Shown: positions 1 to 8,590, counted from the stretch's first letter. The stretch: 38,021 bases of DNA from Atopobacter sp. AH10 (GCF_003664595.1 NZ_QXPZ01000009.1:1-38021), one strand, 5' to 3'. A program made the numbers and translations. The notes: generated from the letters alone by a model not told the origin.

Positions 1-1
1 G

Positions 2-3000
2 GATGGCAAAGAAGTTCAATCCTTTGAGATCAAGAACGGTGAAAAAGGTGACCCTGGTAAAGATGGAAAAGACGGCCTAAGTCCAGAAATCACCACCCAA
101 ACAGATCCAAAGACCGGCAAAGTAACCATCATAATCCAAAAGAAGAAATATGGAAAAGATGGTAAGACCATAGAAAAAGACGGAGATCCAATCAAGGTAA
201 CAGATGGTAAAGACGGAAATAATGGTAAAGACGGTCTAAGTCCAGAAATCACTACTGAAACAGATCAGAATGGTAAGACTACTATCATCATTCAGAAGAA
301 GAAATATGGTGAAGATGGTAAGACTATCGTCAATGACGGTGATCCAATCAAAGTGAAAGATGGTAAAGATGGTAAGTCAGTTACTGCCAAGACGAATTCA
401 GACGGTTCAGTTACCATTCAAAGCTATGATCCAGAAACTAAGAAGACCACCGAAGTAGCCAAGATCACCAACGGAAAAGATGGTAAATCAATTACTGGCG
501 CAACTATCGACAAAGAGGGGCATCTCTTAATTACCATTAAAGATCAAACGGATCCAATTGATGTTGGTAAGGTCAAGGGTGAAGATGGGAAGACTCCAGA
601 AATCACTGTGGAATCTGTCAAAGATACCGAAGGTAAAGAAACTGGTAAGAAAGTCACCATCAAAGTTGACGGTAAAGCTGACCAAGTCATCGAAATCAAA
701 CACGGTGAAAAAGGTGATCCTGGTAAAGATGGTATCACCTATGCGCCAGTCGTTGGAAAAGATGGCAAAGACGGTACAACTACCATCAAGTTCTACCCAG
801 TTGATCCAAAGACAGGCGAACCAGATAAGGCTAAACCAGCTAAAGGTGAAATTAAAGTTAAAGATGGTAAGGACGGCTTGGCACCTAAGATCAGCGCCAA
901 ACGCAATGAAGCCGGTGACGGTGTGATTATCACAGTAACCCCACAAGTTCGTGGTAAAGACGGTCAAATTACTGATGGTGAATCTGAGACCGTTGAAGTG
1001 AAAGACGGTCAAACTCCAGTAGTCACTACTGAAGTAGTCAAAGATCCAGATACTCAAAAGGTAACAGGCACTAAAGTAACCATCAAAGTGGGAGACAATA
1101 CTATTAAAGAATTTACCGTTCAAAATGGTAAAGATGGAAAAGATGGTATTACCTATGCCCCAGTCGTTGGTAAAGATGGTAAAGATGGAACAACTACCAT
1201 CAAGTTCTACCCAGTTGATCCAAAGACAGGCGAACCAGATAAGACGAAACCAGCCAAAGGTGAAATCACGGTTAAAGATGGGAAAGATGGTCTAACACCT
1301 AAGATCAGTGCCAAACGTAACGACGCTAACGATGGAGTCATCATCACGGTAACCCCACAAGTTCGTGGTAAAGATGGTCAAATTACTGATGGTGAATCTG
1401 AGACCGTTGAAGTCAAAGACGGTAAGGATGGTAAGACCCCAGAAATTACTGTTGGAGATAAAGGTACAGATGGAACAACTACCATCACCATCAAGACGTA
1501 TGATGACAAGGGTAATGAAGTAACCAAAGAAATCAAAGTCCAAGATGGTAAAGATGGAGCTCCAGGAAAAGACGGCGCTCCAGGTCAAAACGGCGAATCC
1601 GCTTTCGAAATCTGGAAGAAACAACCAGGCAACGAAAACAAGTCCGAAAATGACTTCATCGAATACATGAAGGGCAAGAAGGGCGACCCTGGTAAAGATG
1701 GTCTAACTCCATCCATCACCACCAGCAAAGATCCTAAGACCGGCAAGACCACCATCATTATCCAACGCAAGAAATATGGTAAAGATGGTCAAATCGAAAA
1801 TGACGGCGATGCCATTTCCATTTCTGACGGACAAGACGGCGCCCCAGGTAAGGATGGTAAAGACGGTGCTCCGGGTAAAGACGGCCAAGACGGCAAGGAT
1901 GGTCTAACTCCTGAAATCACAACCACTGAAGGTAAGGATGACAAGGGCAATTCGATCACTTCCATCACCATCAAGACGGGCGATACCAGCAAAGTCATCG
2001 TCATCCACAATGGTAAAGACGGTCGTGATGGTAGGGACGGTAAGGATGGCAAGGATGGTAAAGATTGCTCGCCTGATCAATGTGGTACTTGCAACCATAT
2101 TAACTACAAGCCACTTCCATTCAAGAAACGTTATAAAGATGGGACACAAATCAAACCAATTCAACTCAAGTTTGAACCAGTGAAGGTTGAAGAAACGGCA
2201 AGTCCAACGGTAAGAACAGTAAGGAAGAAACGTAGCCTTTCTGATCAAGCACTGTCACCAGTAGTAGAAGATAAAGCAACTTACTATGATGGAGACACAA
2301 GAGAGGCGGATAAAGCGGAAATGCTTGAACTAGCAAATCCTACTGAAAAACATCCATTAGAAGAGGTTAGCTTTGAAAAAGAAACTTTGGAAGAAGCAAA
2401 ACCAGTCACAGATCGGTCTGCTGAAAGTCATGCTTTACCGGAATCAACGACTCGAATTGAAGGGATGGATGGTGTTTACTATATCTTAGAAGGATTGCCT
2501 GAAGGGATGACTTTTGATCCAGCTACGGCTAGTATCGCTGGAGTTGCTAAAGTAACGAATTGGCACGATGGTGAAATGGAACGGGTCATTCCGATTAAGA
2601 TAACCGTCTACAATCCGGATGGTAGTCAAGCAGTTGCTAATAGTCAGATTGTGGTTGAACGCAGTGACGGCGACCCAACCCCGACACCACCAAGTTCCCC
2701 TCAGCCAGATAAGCATACGGGCATTGTGCCTGGCACAGCTCCTTACTATGTTCTAGAAGGCAAGTTGCCGGAGGGTCTCACTTTTGATCCAGTGGCAAAC
2801 CGAATTACGGGTACGGCTAAGATTAACGACTGGAAAGATGGCGAAATGGAACGGACTTATCCAATTGTGGTAACGGTCTATAACGTTGACGGCAAGACTT
2901 ATCAAGCCAAAGACTCGATCACGATTTATCGTGTGAAAGGGGCTACGCCTGACAAACCACAACCAGAACCACAGCCACAACCACAACCAGAACCACAACC

Positions 3001-3337
3001 GCAACCAGAACCAGTGCCAACACCGGAATGCACTCCAGATCCTGTTCCTGAACCTAAGCCAGAACCAGAACCAGAACCAGAACCATTGCCTGAACCAGAA
3101 GAGCCAGCACAGCCACAAAAGCCAGCTGAACCAGAAGTACCTTCTAAACCAGAAGCAACACCAGATAAGCCAGAACTTCCAGAAAATCCTGTAACACCTG
3201 AAGTGCCAAGTGCGGTAACAGAAGGAAGAACTATGCTTCCTCAAACAGGTTCATCAGATCAAATGAGCTTGATAGGAGCAGCAGCTTTAGCTATTGGTTT
3301 ACTAGGTGGGACAGTGTATAGAAAGAAGGAAGATTAA
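2..3337 (+). CDS. LPXTG-anchored collagen-like (KDG-repeat) surface protein, 5'-truncated by window edge
   Basis: The frame is open from base 2 to the TAA at 3337 (1111 visible residues), so the true start lies left of the window. The GTG at 353 is only an internal codon. The protein is mostly KDG/GKDG-rich repeat modules. Three related modules begin near 77, 236 and 1703 (L-S/T-P-x-I-T-T followed by TIII-Q-K/R-KKYG). Collagen-like Gly-X-Y runs (GAPGKDG, GRDGRDG) lie near 1554-1590 and 1840-2065. A SAFEIWKK-type spacer near 1600-1670 resembles linkers in phage fibre and collagen-like surface proteins. A Cys cluster (C-x4-C-x2-C, codons at 2066, 2081 and 2090) ends the repeat part. Two putative Ig-like modules (L-P-E-G-L/M-T-F-D-P) follow at about 2460-2930, then a Pro-Glu wall-spanning region (about 2950-3230). 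LPQTG is encoded at 3236-3250, then a hydrophobic segment and RKKED. A sortase A substrate and probable adhesin is inferred; the ligand is unknown. Confidence 0.93.
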   Translation, partial: DGKEVQSFEIKNGEKGDPGKDGKDGLSPEITTQTDPKTGKVTIIIQKKKYGKDGKTIEKDGDPIKVTDGKDGNNGKDGLSPEITTETDQNGKTTIIIQKKKYGEDGKTIVNDGDPIKVKDGKDGKSVTAKTNSDGSVTIQSYDPETKKTTEVAKITNGKDGKSITGATIDKEGHLLITIKDQTDPIDVGKVKGEDGKTPEITVESVKDTEGKETGKKVTIKVDGKADQVIEIKHGEKGDPGKDGITYAPVVGKDGKDGTTTIKFYPVDPKTGEPDKAKPAKGEIKVKDGKDGLAPKISAKRNEAGDGVIITVTPQVRGKDGQITDGESETVEVKDGQTPVVTTEVVKDPDTQKVTGTKVTIKVGDNTIKEFTVQNGKDGKDGITYAPVVGKDGKDGTTTIKFYPVDPKTGEPDKTKPAKGEITVKDGKDGLTPKISAKRNDANDGVIITVTPQVRGKDGQITDGESETVEVKDGKDGKTPEITVGDKGTDGTTTITIKTYDDKGNEVTKEIKVQDGKDGAPGKDGAPGQNGESAFEIWKKQPGNENKSENDFIEYMKGKKGDPGKDGLTPSITTSKDPKTGKTTIIIQRKKYGKDGQIENDGDAISISDGQDGAPGKDGKDGAPGKDGQDGKDGLTPEITTTEGKDDKGNSITSITIKTGDTSKVIVIHNGKDGRDGRDGKDGKDGKDCSPDQCGTCNHINYKPLPFKKRYKDGTQIKPIQLKFEPVKVEETASPTVRTVRKKRSLSDQALSPVVEDKATYYDGDTREADKAEMLELANPTEKHPLEEVSFEKETLEEAKPVTDRSAESHALPESTTRIEGMDGVYYILEGLPEGMTFDPATASIAGVAKVTNWHDGEMERVIPIKITVYNPDGSQAVANSQIVVERSDGDPTPTPPSSPQPDKHTGIVPGTAPYYVLEGKLPEGLTFDPVANRITGTAKINDWKDGEMERTYPIVVTVYNVDGKTYQAKDSITIYRVKGATPDKPQPEPQPQPQPEPQPQPEPVPTPECTPDPVPEPKPEPEPEPEPLPEPEEPAQPQKPAEPEVPSKPEATPDKPELPENPVTPEVPSAVTEGRTMLPQTGSSDQMSLIGAAALAIGLLGGTVYRKKED
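734..1427 (+). repeat. Long direct repeat inside the surface-protein gene
   Basis: A block of about 280 bp starting at 734 (ITYAPVVGKDG onward) recurs at 1148, a period of 414 bp or 138 codons, and stays in frame. The two copies differ at only a few codons (for example KAKPAKGEIKV versus KTKPAKGEITV). They end at the same ESETVEVKDG stretch. Such near-identical in-frame blocks are typical of wall proteins that change length by recombination. Confidence 0.9.
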
Positions 3338-3496
3338 CAAAGGCATGTACCGACTAGTGCTAATGTAGCGTTTAAATATAGGACAGCAGACATAAAGAAA
3401 GGATGATTTGAGCTTACCTGCTAGTCGAAATGCTTAGCGCAAGTTGGTGTATAGAACTATATTAAGATGACGCTATTTAACCAGCATCATCGAAAG

Positions 3497-3536
3497 AAAA
3501 GCCTATCGGGCAAGAGCTCGGTAGGCTTTTTGGGGT
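3497..3536 (+). terminator. Rho-independent terminator after the surface-protein gene
   Basis: An arm AAAAGCCTATCG (3497-3508) pairs with CGGTAGGCTTTT (3519-3530) with one G-T wobble, across a loop of about 10 nt. A T-run follows. It sits about 160 bp after the stop. The intervening 3338-3496 holds no gene or clear signal that I can see. Confidence 0.8.
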
Positions 3537-3720
3537 ATAATATCTAAGAAGGACATAGACTTAGGCGAATTTGACCGGAAGTTTACCATATGGCCGAAAG
3601 TAGTAAATTTTGATCCAAACAGCATGACTCTAGTGGCAGGGTAGGGTAAGCAGGTTCTAGCAAAGAAGTCTAGGTAGGGCAAACAGACCATAACAAATAT
3701 CTAGTAGACAAGATGTTCTG

Positions 3721-3875
3721 CCAGTTAGCGTTGGACTTTTTCGACGATTAACTTTCTGCCAGCCAGTTAGCGTTGGACTTTTTCGACGATTAACTTTCTG
3801 CCAGCCAGTTAGCGTAGGGCTTTGTTGGCGATTAACTTTCTGCCAGCCAGTTAATGCTGGGCTTTTTCAGTGCTA
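3721..3875. repeat. 42-bp tandem repeat, about 3.7 copies
   Basis: Units start at 3721, 3763, 3805 and 3847 (each CCAGTTA...). The first two are identical, the third has a few changes and the last is cut short. The array ends about 30 bp before the next gene's start, so it lies in that gene's upstream region. I see no coding potential. Confidence 0.93.
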
Positions 3876-3903
3876 GGCTAACACACACAAGAAGGAGATA
3901 GGG

Positions 3904-4545
3904 ATGAAAGAAGAATTAACAGAGATTTATCAGACTCTTCTTAAAGAATTAGGACCGCAAAATTGGTGGCCTGCAGATTCTAAACCAGAAATAGTCCTTG
4001 GAGCCATTCTGACCCAAAATACTAGTTGGAAGAATGTGGAAAAAGCTTTGTCTCAATTAAAAAAGCACTCGTCTTTTGATCCTTACCAAGTTGCCAAAAT
4101 TCCCCTTGAAGATTTGGAAGAGTTGATCAGACCAGCAGGCTTTTATAAGAATAAGGCTAAATCTATTTTGCTTGTCATGGATTGGTTTAATCGTTATCAC
4201 TGGGACGATAGGGCGATTCTAACTTTATATCAAGAGCGTTTGCGCAAGGAACTCTTGTCTTTACGGGGAGTGGGTGAGGAAACGGCAGATGTGCTCCTCC
4301 TCTATGTCTTTGAACAAGCAATTTTTGTGTCGGATAGCTATGCGAGGAGATTGTTTGGAACTTTGAAGGGGACGAATTATAAAACATACGGACAATTAGC
4401 GAAAGAGATCCAGTTACCTAAAACAATGACGGTTACTGATGCTCAAGAATTTCATGGTTTGATTGATGAATGGGGCAAGTTGCCAACTGAAGAGCGAGAA
4501 AAAATGGTCAAGTTGATTCAGACTGACTTACTAAAGGACAATTAA
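3904..4545 (+). CDS. Endonuclease III-related DNA glycosylase (HhH-GPD, COG2231-like)
   Basis: 213 residues. The start ATG follows AGAAGGAGATAGGG at good spacing. The N-terminal pattern GPQNWWPADS...ILTQNTSWKNVEKAL is characteristic of the 'endonuclease III-related' family (MpgII/MagIII-like base-excision glycosylases). The helix-hairpin-helix is LLSLRGVGEETAD (about residues 117-129), followed by the conserved aspartate in FVSDSYARRL. The lysine used by bifunctional endonuclease III (L-K-G-V-G-x-K-T-A) is replaced by Glu. The C-terminal four-cysteine Fe-S loop is absent, the protein simply ending after FHGLIDEWGK. I infer a monofunctional glycosylase removing alkylated bases such as 3-methyladenine, without AP-lyase activity. 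The substrate is not provable from sequence. It appears monocistronic, with a terminator downstream. Confidence 0.87.
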   Translation: MKEELTEIYQTLLKELGPQNWWPADSKPEIVLGAILTQNTSWKNVEKALSQLKKHSSFDPYQVAKIPLEDLEELIRPAGFYKNKAKSILLVMDWFNRYHWDDRAILTLYQERLRKELLSLRGVGEETADVLLLYVFEQAIFVSDSYARRLFGTLKGTNYKTYGQLAKEIQLPKTMTVTDAQEFHGLIDEWGKLPTEEREKMVKLIQTDLLKDN

Positions 4546-4560
4546 GGAAACAGTATGGTT

Positions 4561-4642
4561 AGTAGAGAAAGATAATAGGGGGAGTCTCCTCGTCAAATAT
4601 CAGTAGAGAAGGGGAATCGGGGAAGTTCCCTCGTCAAATAAA
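4561..4642. repeat. 41-bp tandem duplication
   Basis: Two diverged copies start at 4561 and 4602, each beginning AGTAGAGAA and ending CTCGTCAAATA. They sit between the glycosylase stop and its terminator. Confidence 0.8.
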
Positions 4643-4653
4643 GGGCAAATAAG

Positions 4654-4719
4654 AAAAGTGTATCTTCACCACTGCTTGAGGATAAAATCAAAAGCAGGGT
4701 AGGCTAGGATACACTTTTT
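4654..4719 (+). terminator. Long-stem rho-independent terminator
   Basis: AAAAGTGTATC (4654-4664) pairs with GATACACTTTTT (4708-4719). An inner CTGCTT/AAGCAG helix extends the hairpin. T- and A-rich flanks on both sides could let it work in both directions, ending the glycosylase gene and protecting against read-out from the minus-strand ROK gene. Confidence 0.82.
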
Positions 4720-4729
4720 GTTTTAGCGT

Positions 4730-4820
4730 AGAGCTGTTTGGAAATATTGAGAAATAGAGCTGTTTGGAAAAATTTAGGAATAGACCTGTTTGGAAAGGTT
4801 GAGAAATAGAGCTGTGCGGA
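4730..4820. repeat. 26-bp tandem repeat, 3.5 copies
   Basis: Units start at 4730, 4756, 4782 and 4808 (AGAGCTGTTTGGAAA...GAAAT type). The fourth is partial. The array lies between the terminator and the next repeat array. Confidence 0.9.
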
Positions 4821-4827
4821 CCTGTAT

Positions 4828-5045
4828 GACCCAAATCCAAGGCTTTAAAAGTCCATCGTTATTTTTTTACAGTAGATACACTATTCCATATGGAGGACCC
4901 AAATCCAATACCTTACTAGCCCATCAGTAGTTTTACAGTAGCTACACTATTCCATATGGAGGATCAAAATCCAATACTTTACTAGCCCATCATTATTTTT
5001 ACAGTAGCTCTACTATTTCCCTCTGCCTGACCAAAATCTAAGGCT
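4828..5045. repeat. 66-68-bp tandem repeat, about 3.3 copies, abutting the ROK gene end
   Basis: Units start at 4828, 4896, 4962 and 5029, each opening with GACC/GATC-CAAAATC-type sequence followed by TTTACAGTAG. Two copies carry the 10-bp palindrome TCCATATGGA. The last partial copy runs into the stop codon of the minus-strand ROK gene (5046), so the array forms that gene's 3' untranslated region. Confidence 0.9.
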
Positions 5046-5987
5046 TTACTTTGTCCCTTCTACCGCTTCTTTAACAAGATAGACAGCTCCAAGTAAACCA
5101 GCATTGTTGTGAAGCTTGGCAGGTCGGACAGGAGGGAGGCCAATACTTTCAAGGAGATGTAGGGTAGCATGCTCTTTTATAAGGCGATGGATTTCTTTTT
5201 CAAGGAGCTGGAAGAAGCTCTCATTTTCACTGATGCCACCCCCTAGAAGGAGAACTTGAGGGTCAAAGGCAGCGATGATATTGACTAAACCGACTGCTAA
5301 ATCAGTGATGAAAGCTTTTGTGTAAGTGAGGGCTAAGGGGTCATTTTCCTCCGCTCGTTGCAACAGGAGACGAGCATCTTCTACACAAGATTCAGGATGG
5401 CCATTTTTGAGGACGGCTTCATTGTAACGCCTTATATAGCCCCCAACGACTGCAGCACGTTTGTTGAGAGAAACCATTTCTAGATCTTCATCTTGTGGCA
5501 ACTTGTCAATCATCATTAGGCCGAATTCTCCAGCCATTCCTCGTCCTCCACGGTAAAGACGGTCGTTGACGACAATTCCCCCACCTACACCAGTGCCGAT
5601 GACCACGCAAATGTAATCGCTCAGGTTCTTGGCGTTTCCTAACCATTTTTCGGCTATAGCGACACAGTTTCCATCGTTTTCCACTCGAGTAGGTAAATGT
5701 AAACGCCTTTCCAATTCTTTTGGATAGTTGGCTCCGACAAAGGATTTGAGAGCGCCTGATAAAAGCATGGTGCCATCTTGACGGATGATCCCAGGGCTAG
5801 AAATCCCAATGCCTTTTATAAGACCTTTTTCTTGGTAGTGGTGGACGATAGTTTCAATAGTGGTATAAAAATCAGCTAAATGATGAGGGCTTTTGAGGGC
5901 GTTTTTATCCAGAATGTCACCGTTTTCGCTGACCAGACCATATTTTAGATAGCTTCCTCCTAAATCAATTCCGACGTACATCTCCAC
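5046..5987 (-). CDS. ROK-family sugar kinase
   Basis: 313 residues. The N-terminal phosphate-binding motif is VGIDLGGSYLKYG (residues 5-17). RVENDGN (about 101-107) holds the presumed catalytic Asp105. GTGVGGGIV (131-139) is the ROK signature core, followed by GRGMAGEFG. ROK proteins phosphorylate hexoses such as glucose, N-acetylmannosamine, fructose or beta-glucosides, using ATP in the cytosol. The zinc motif C-x-C-G-x2-G-C of many glucokinases and repressors is absent, and there is no N-terminal DNA-binding domain, so this is a kinase rather than a repressor. The substrate cannot be assigned. The start is GTG (5987), followed at once by an ATG two codons on, and the ribosome site is AGGAGGA. 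It appears to stand alone. Its start region is triplicated (see 5958-6086). Confidence 0.88.
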   Translation of the reverse strand: MEMYVGIDLGGSYLKYGLVSENGDILDKNALKSPHHLADFYTTIETIVHHYQEKGLIKGIGISSPGIIRQDGTMLLSGALKSFVGANYPKELERRLHLPTRVENDGNCVAIAEKWLGNAKNLSDYICVVIGTGVGGGIVVNDRLYRGGRGMAGEFGLMMIDKLPQDEDLEMVSLNKRAAVVGGYIRRYNEAVLKNGHPESCVEDARLLLQRAEENDPLALTYTKAFITDLAVGLVNIIAAFDPQVLLLGGGISENESFFQLLEKEIHRLIKEHATLHLLESIGLPPVRPAKLHNNAGLLGAVYLVKEAVEGTK

Positions 5988-6086
5988 TCCTCCTTTTTTC
6001 TCCTAAATCAATTCCGACGTACATCTCCACTCCTCCTTTTTTCTCCTAAATCAATTCCGACGTACATCTCCATTCCTCCTTTTTCC
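5958..6086 (-). repeat. 43-bp tandem triplication of the ROK gene's ribosome site, start codon and first codons
   Basis: Three copies lie at 5958-6000 (the real gene start), 6001-6043 and 6044-6086. Read on the minus strand, each has AGGAGGA, then GTG or ATG at 5987, 6030 and 6073, then the codons for EMYVGIDLG. The unit is 43 bp, so neighbouring copies are in different frames. The two extra starts each open a 21-codon frame that stops inside the next copy, and the nearer one stops 22 nt inside the real gene. Confidence 0.95.
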
Positions 6087-6112
6087 TTAAAAGAAGACGC
6101 TTACTACTAAAC

Positions 6113-6213
6113 TATTTTAGCACGTTTTTGTAATGGCTGGTTCACTTACGATAAGCCGGTCTACAATTTCAACGATCATATTTTAGCGTGTTTCTGTAAT
6201 AGCTGGTTCACTT
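6113..6213 (-). promoter_or_regulatory. Duplicated promoter-like element upstream of the ROK gene
   Basis: A segment of about 33 bp at 6114-6147 recurs at 6180-6213 (period 66 bp). On the minus strand each copy reads GTGAACCAGC, then ATTACA, then GCTAAAAT. The copy nearer the gene ends TGCTAAAATA, an extended -10 pattern; no good -35 is seen. I infer tandem minus-strand promoters. 5988-6265 otherwise holds only the start-region repeat and no gene. Confidence 0.5.
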
Positions 6214-6265
6214 CCCTATAAAATGGACATTTGAAAAAATTCTCATCAATAAATGGGAATAGGGC

Positions 6266-6294
6266 TTGACCTTTTAGATAAAACTTGGTAGTAT
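6266..6294 (+). promoter_or_regulatory. Sigma-A promoter of the metal-efflux ATPase
   Basis: TTGACC (6266-6271) and TAGTAT (6289-6294) are separated by exactly 17 bp. This places the start of transcription about 90 nt before the ATPase start codon. GTATGA overlapping the -10 and TCATAC about 24 nt further on form a loose inverted pair that could be an operator; this is weak. Confidence 0.75.
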
Positions 6295-6391
6295 GAATTT
6301 AGAAACATATGACAAGGAGATCATACAAAACGAATTCATAACGATTTACATGCGATTTTCACTTGTTTCTGAAAAAGGAAAAGGCTAAAAA

Positions 6392-8590
6392 ATGGGGGCG
6401 ATTAAAATGGAAGAAAGTAAGAAGGTTAAATGGGGCTTGGGAGCTTTAAATGCTTTGCGCCAACATGTATTAGCCGGTCATAACCATGAAGAAAAATTTG
6501 AAAATCACTATAAAGGATCAAGAGCGGAGGCGTCTGCCGTTTGTTGTCATGAGGCTTATTTAGCTGGGCGGACTGCAAAAAACCATTCCTGTGACAGTGC
6601 TCATGATCACCAACGTGGGGAGCTTGATGGAGCTCAAGTCCACAAGTACGAGCGTATTGGCCATGCTCACGATCATGCTTACGATCACGAAGGTCATTCC
6701 AACGACCATGCTCATGATCACGCGCACGACCACCAACATGGTAAGATGCCACTTGTGATGTATGCGGTGGGATTAAGTTTAGCTTTGTTGGGTTGGCTTA
6801 TGCCTCATACGGCACTTTCCAATATATTCTTCGTTGTTGGCGCAATAGTCGCTGGTTACCATGTAGCGGTGATCGAAGGGGTTGAAGATACCATCGCCCA
6901 ATCGAAGGCTCGTGGGAAATTTACGCCTAATTCTCATATTTTAATGGGTTTAGCAGCGATTGGGGCTGTTTTGATTGGCTCTTATTGGGAAGCTACTTTG
7001 CTCATGCTGATCTTTTCTGGGGCACATTTTTTAGAAGAATACGCAGAAGGTAAGAGTAAACGTGAAATCAGTCGTTTAATGGAAATGACACCGACTACAG
7101 CGCGGAAGATTGAAACGGACGGAACGATTCGAGAAGTTGAAGTGAGTGAATTACGCCTAGGGGATCGGGTTAAAGTCTTGAATGGCGATCAAATTCCTAT
7201 TGATGGGCTGATCTTGACTGGGCGGACGAGTGTGGATGAATCGGCTATTTCTGGAGAAAGCATTCCACGTGAAAAAGTGCCAGGAGATGCTGTTTACGCT
7301 TCGACCATCAATGGCAAAGGGAGCTTGACTGTAGAAGTGACTAAAGAGAGTTCTGAGACGACTTTTGCGAAAATCTTGCAATTGGTGGAAAAAAATAAAA
7401 ATCATCAAACGAAAACGGCAACGCTGATCCAACGCTACGAACCCGTTTATGTGAAAGCTGTATTACTAGCTATCGGGATATTTATGCTAGTTTGTCCTTT
7501 AGTAATGCATTGTTCCTATACCTACTCTATTTATAGGGGCTTGGTCTTATTAGTAGCTGCTTCTCCTTGTGCTTTAGCTGCAGCGACAGTGTCAGTTACC
7601 TTGTCTGCAAGCTCTAATCTCGCTCGGGAAGGAGTTCTTTCCAAGGGGTCGAGCTATCTTTCTCATCTTTCAGAGATTAAAGCTATTGCCTGTGATAAGA
7701 CCGGTACCTTAACCAAGGGGAAACCTGAAGTAACTAATGCTTACTTTATGAAAGGTCAAAAGCAACAAGATTTGATCGATGTTTTAGTCGCTTTGGAAAA
7801 AGAATCGAATCATCCTTTAGCAGAGGCTATGGTGAACTATTTTGAAGCAAGTGAAAAATTGCTGATCCCTGTCGAAAATCAAATTGGCCAAGGTTTACTA
7901 GGTCACTACAAGGGAAGTGTTTACCGTATTGGGAAAGCTAGTTCATTCCAACAAGTACCTGAAGAGATCAACCGCTTAAAGGACGAGTGGTCTAAAGAAG
8001 GAAAGACAGTGGTTTATTTCGCTAAAAATGAAGCAGTTATTGGGGCGATTGCGCTAATGGATTTGCCGAACCAACATGCGAAATCTGCTATTCATTACTT
8101 TAAGGAGCAAGGCATTCATACGACCTTAATCACTGGAGATGCTGCCTTAACAGCTGAAGCCATTGCCAAGGAATTAGGAGTAGATGAAGTCAAAGCAGAT
8201 GTTTTACCAGAAGATAAGTCCAAATTAGTGGAAGACTTACAAAAGTCTTATGGAAAAGTGGCAATGGTTGGTGACGGCGTGAATGATGCTCCGGCCTTAG
8301 TGAAAGCTGATGTAGGGATTGCCATGGGAGATGGGACGGATGCAGCTATTGAAGTCTCTGACCTAGTGATCATGCAAAACAACTTATCTAAACTAGTGAG
8401 TGCCCACCGTGTAGCTAAACGAATGAAAAAAGTTATCCTTCAAAACGTCCTTTTTGCTTTAGGAGTCGTGGCTTTCTTGATAACGGTTAGCTTATTAGGT
8501 AAAGCAGATATGACTATTTCTGTGATTGTTCACGAAGGATCCACCCTAGTCGTCATCTTAAACGGCTTGCGCTTATTGGCTAGAAAATAA
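6392..8590 (+). CDS. P1B-4-type metal-efflux P-type ATPase with His-rich N-terminus
   Basis: 732 residues, a membrane ATPase pumping transition-metal ions out of the cytosol. The N-terminal ~115 residues form a soluble His/Asp-rich tail (several HDHAHDH stretches, plus CCH and C-x2 cysteines) that probably binds metal. Predicted membrane helices follow from about 120. The transmembrane metal site is SPC (Ser391-Pro-Cys393), not CPC, and the C-terminal helix carries HEGST (His714). These two motifs together define P1B-4 pumps (CoaT, PfeT/ZosA, FrvA), which export Fe(II), Co(II) or Zn(II). The phosphorylated Asp435 lies in DKTGTLTKGKPE, with the hinge GDGVNDAPALVKADVGIAMG near the C-terminus. 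The start is ATG 6392 or the in-frame ATG 6407; both have fair ribosome sites. The SmtB-type regulator 550 bp downstream may sense the same metal. Confidence 0.92.
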   Translation: MGAIKMEESKKVKWGLGALNALRQHVLAGHNHEEKFENHYKGSRAEASAVCCHEAYLAGRTAKNHSCDSAHDHQRGELDGAQVHKYERIGHAHDHAYDHEGHSNDHAHDHAHDHQHGKMPLVMYAVGLSLALLGWLMPHTALSNIFFVVGAIVAGYHVAVIEGVEDTIAQSKARGKFTPNSHILMGLAAIGAVLIGSYWEATLLMLIFSGAHFLEEYAEGKSKREISRLMEMTPTTARKIETDGTIREVEVSELRLGDRVKVLNGDQIPIDGLILTGRTSVDESAISGESIPREKVPGDAVYASTINGKGSLTVEVTKESSETTFAKILQLVEKNKNHQTKTATLIQRYEPVYVKAVLLAIGIFMLVCPLVMHCSYTYSIYRGLVLLVAASPCALAAATVSVTLSASSNLAREGVLSKGSSYLSHLSEIKAIACDKTGTLTKGKPEVTNAYFMKGQKQQDLIDVLVALEKESNHPLAEAMVNYFEASEKLLIPVENQIGQGLLGHYKGSVYRIGKASSFQQVPEEINRLKDEWSKEGKTVVYFAKNEAVIGAIALMDLPNQHAKSAIHYFKEQGIHTTLITGDAALTAEAIAKELGVDEVKADVLPEDKSKLVEDLQKSYGKVAMVGDGVNDAPALVKADVGIAMGDGTDAAIEVSDLVIMQNNLSKLVSAHRVAKRMKKVILQNVLFALGVVAFLITVSLLGKADMTISVIVHEGSTLVVILNGLRLLARK

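Noticed and set aside
527-3244. Long open frames on the minus strand and in other frames across the surface-protein gene
   Set aside because: They are shadows of the biased GGT-AAA-GAT codon pattern and give low-complexity products with no ribosome sites.
353-3337. GTG at 353 as the start of the surface-protein gene
   Set aside because: The same frame is open back to base 2 with identical repeat modules and there is no ribosome site, so the gene simply enters from the left edge.
5046-5987. Calling the ROK protein glucokinase (GlcK) or a ROK repressor
   Set aside because: It lacks the C-x-C-G-x2-G-C zinc motif and any N-terminal helix-turn-helix, so only the family is safe.
6392-8590. Calling the P-type ATPase ZntA/CadA or CopA
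   Set aside because: Those have CPC in the membrane; this protein has SPC plus HEGST, the P1B-4 pattern.
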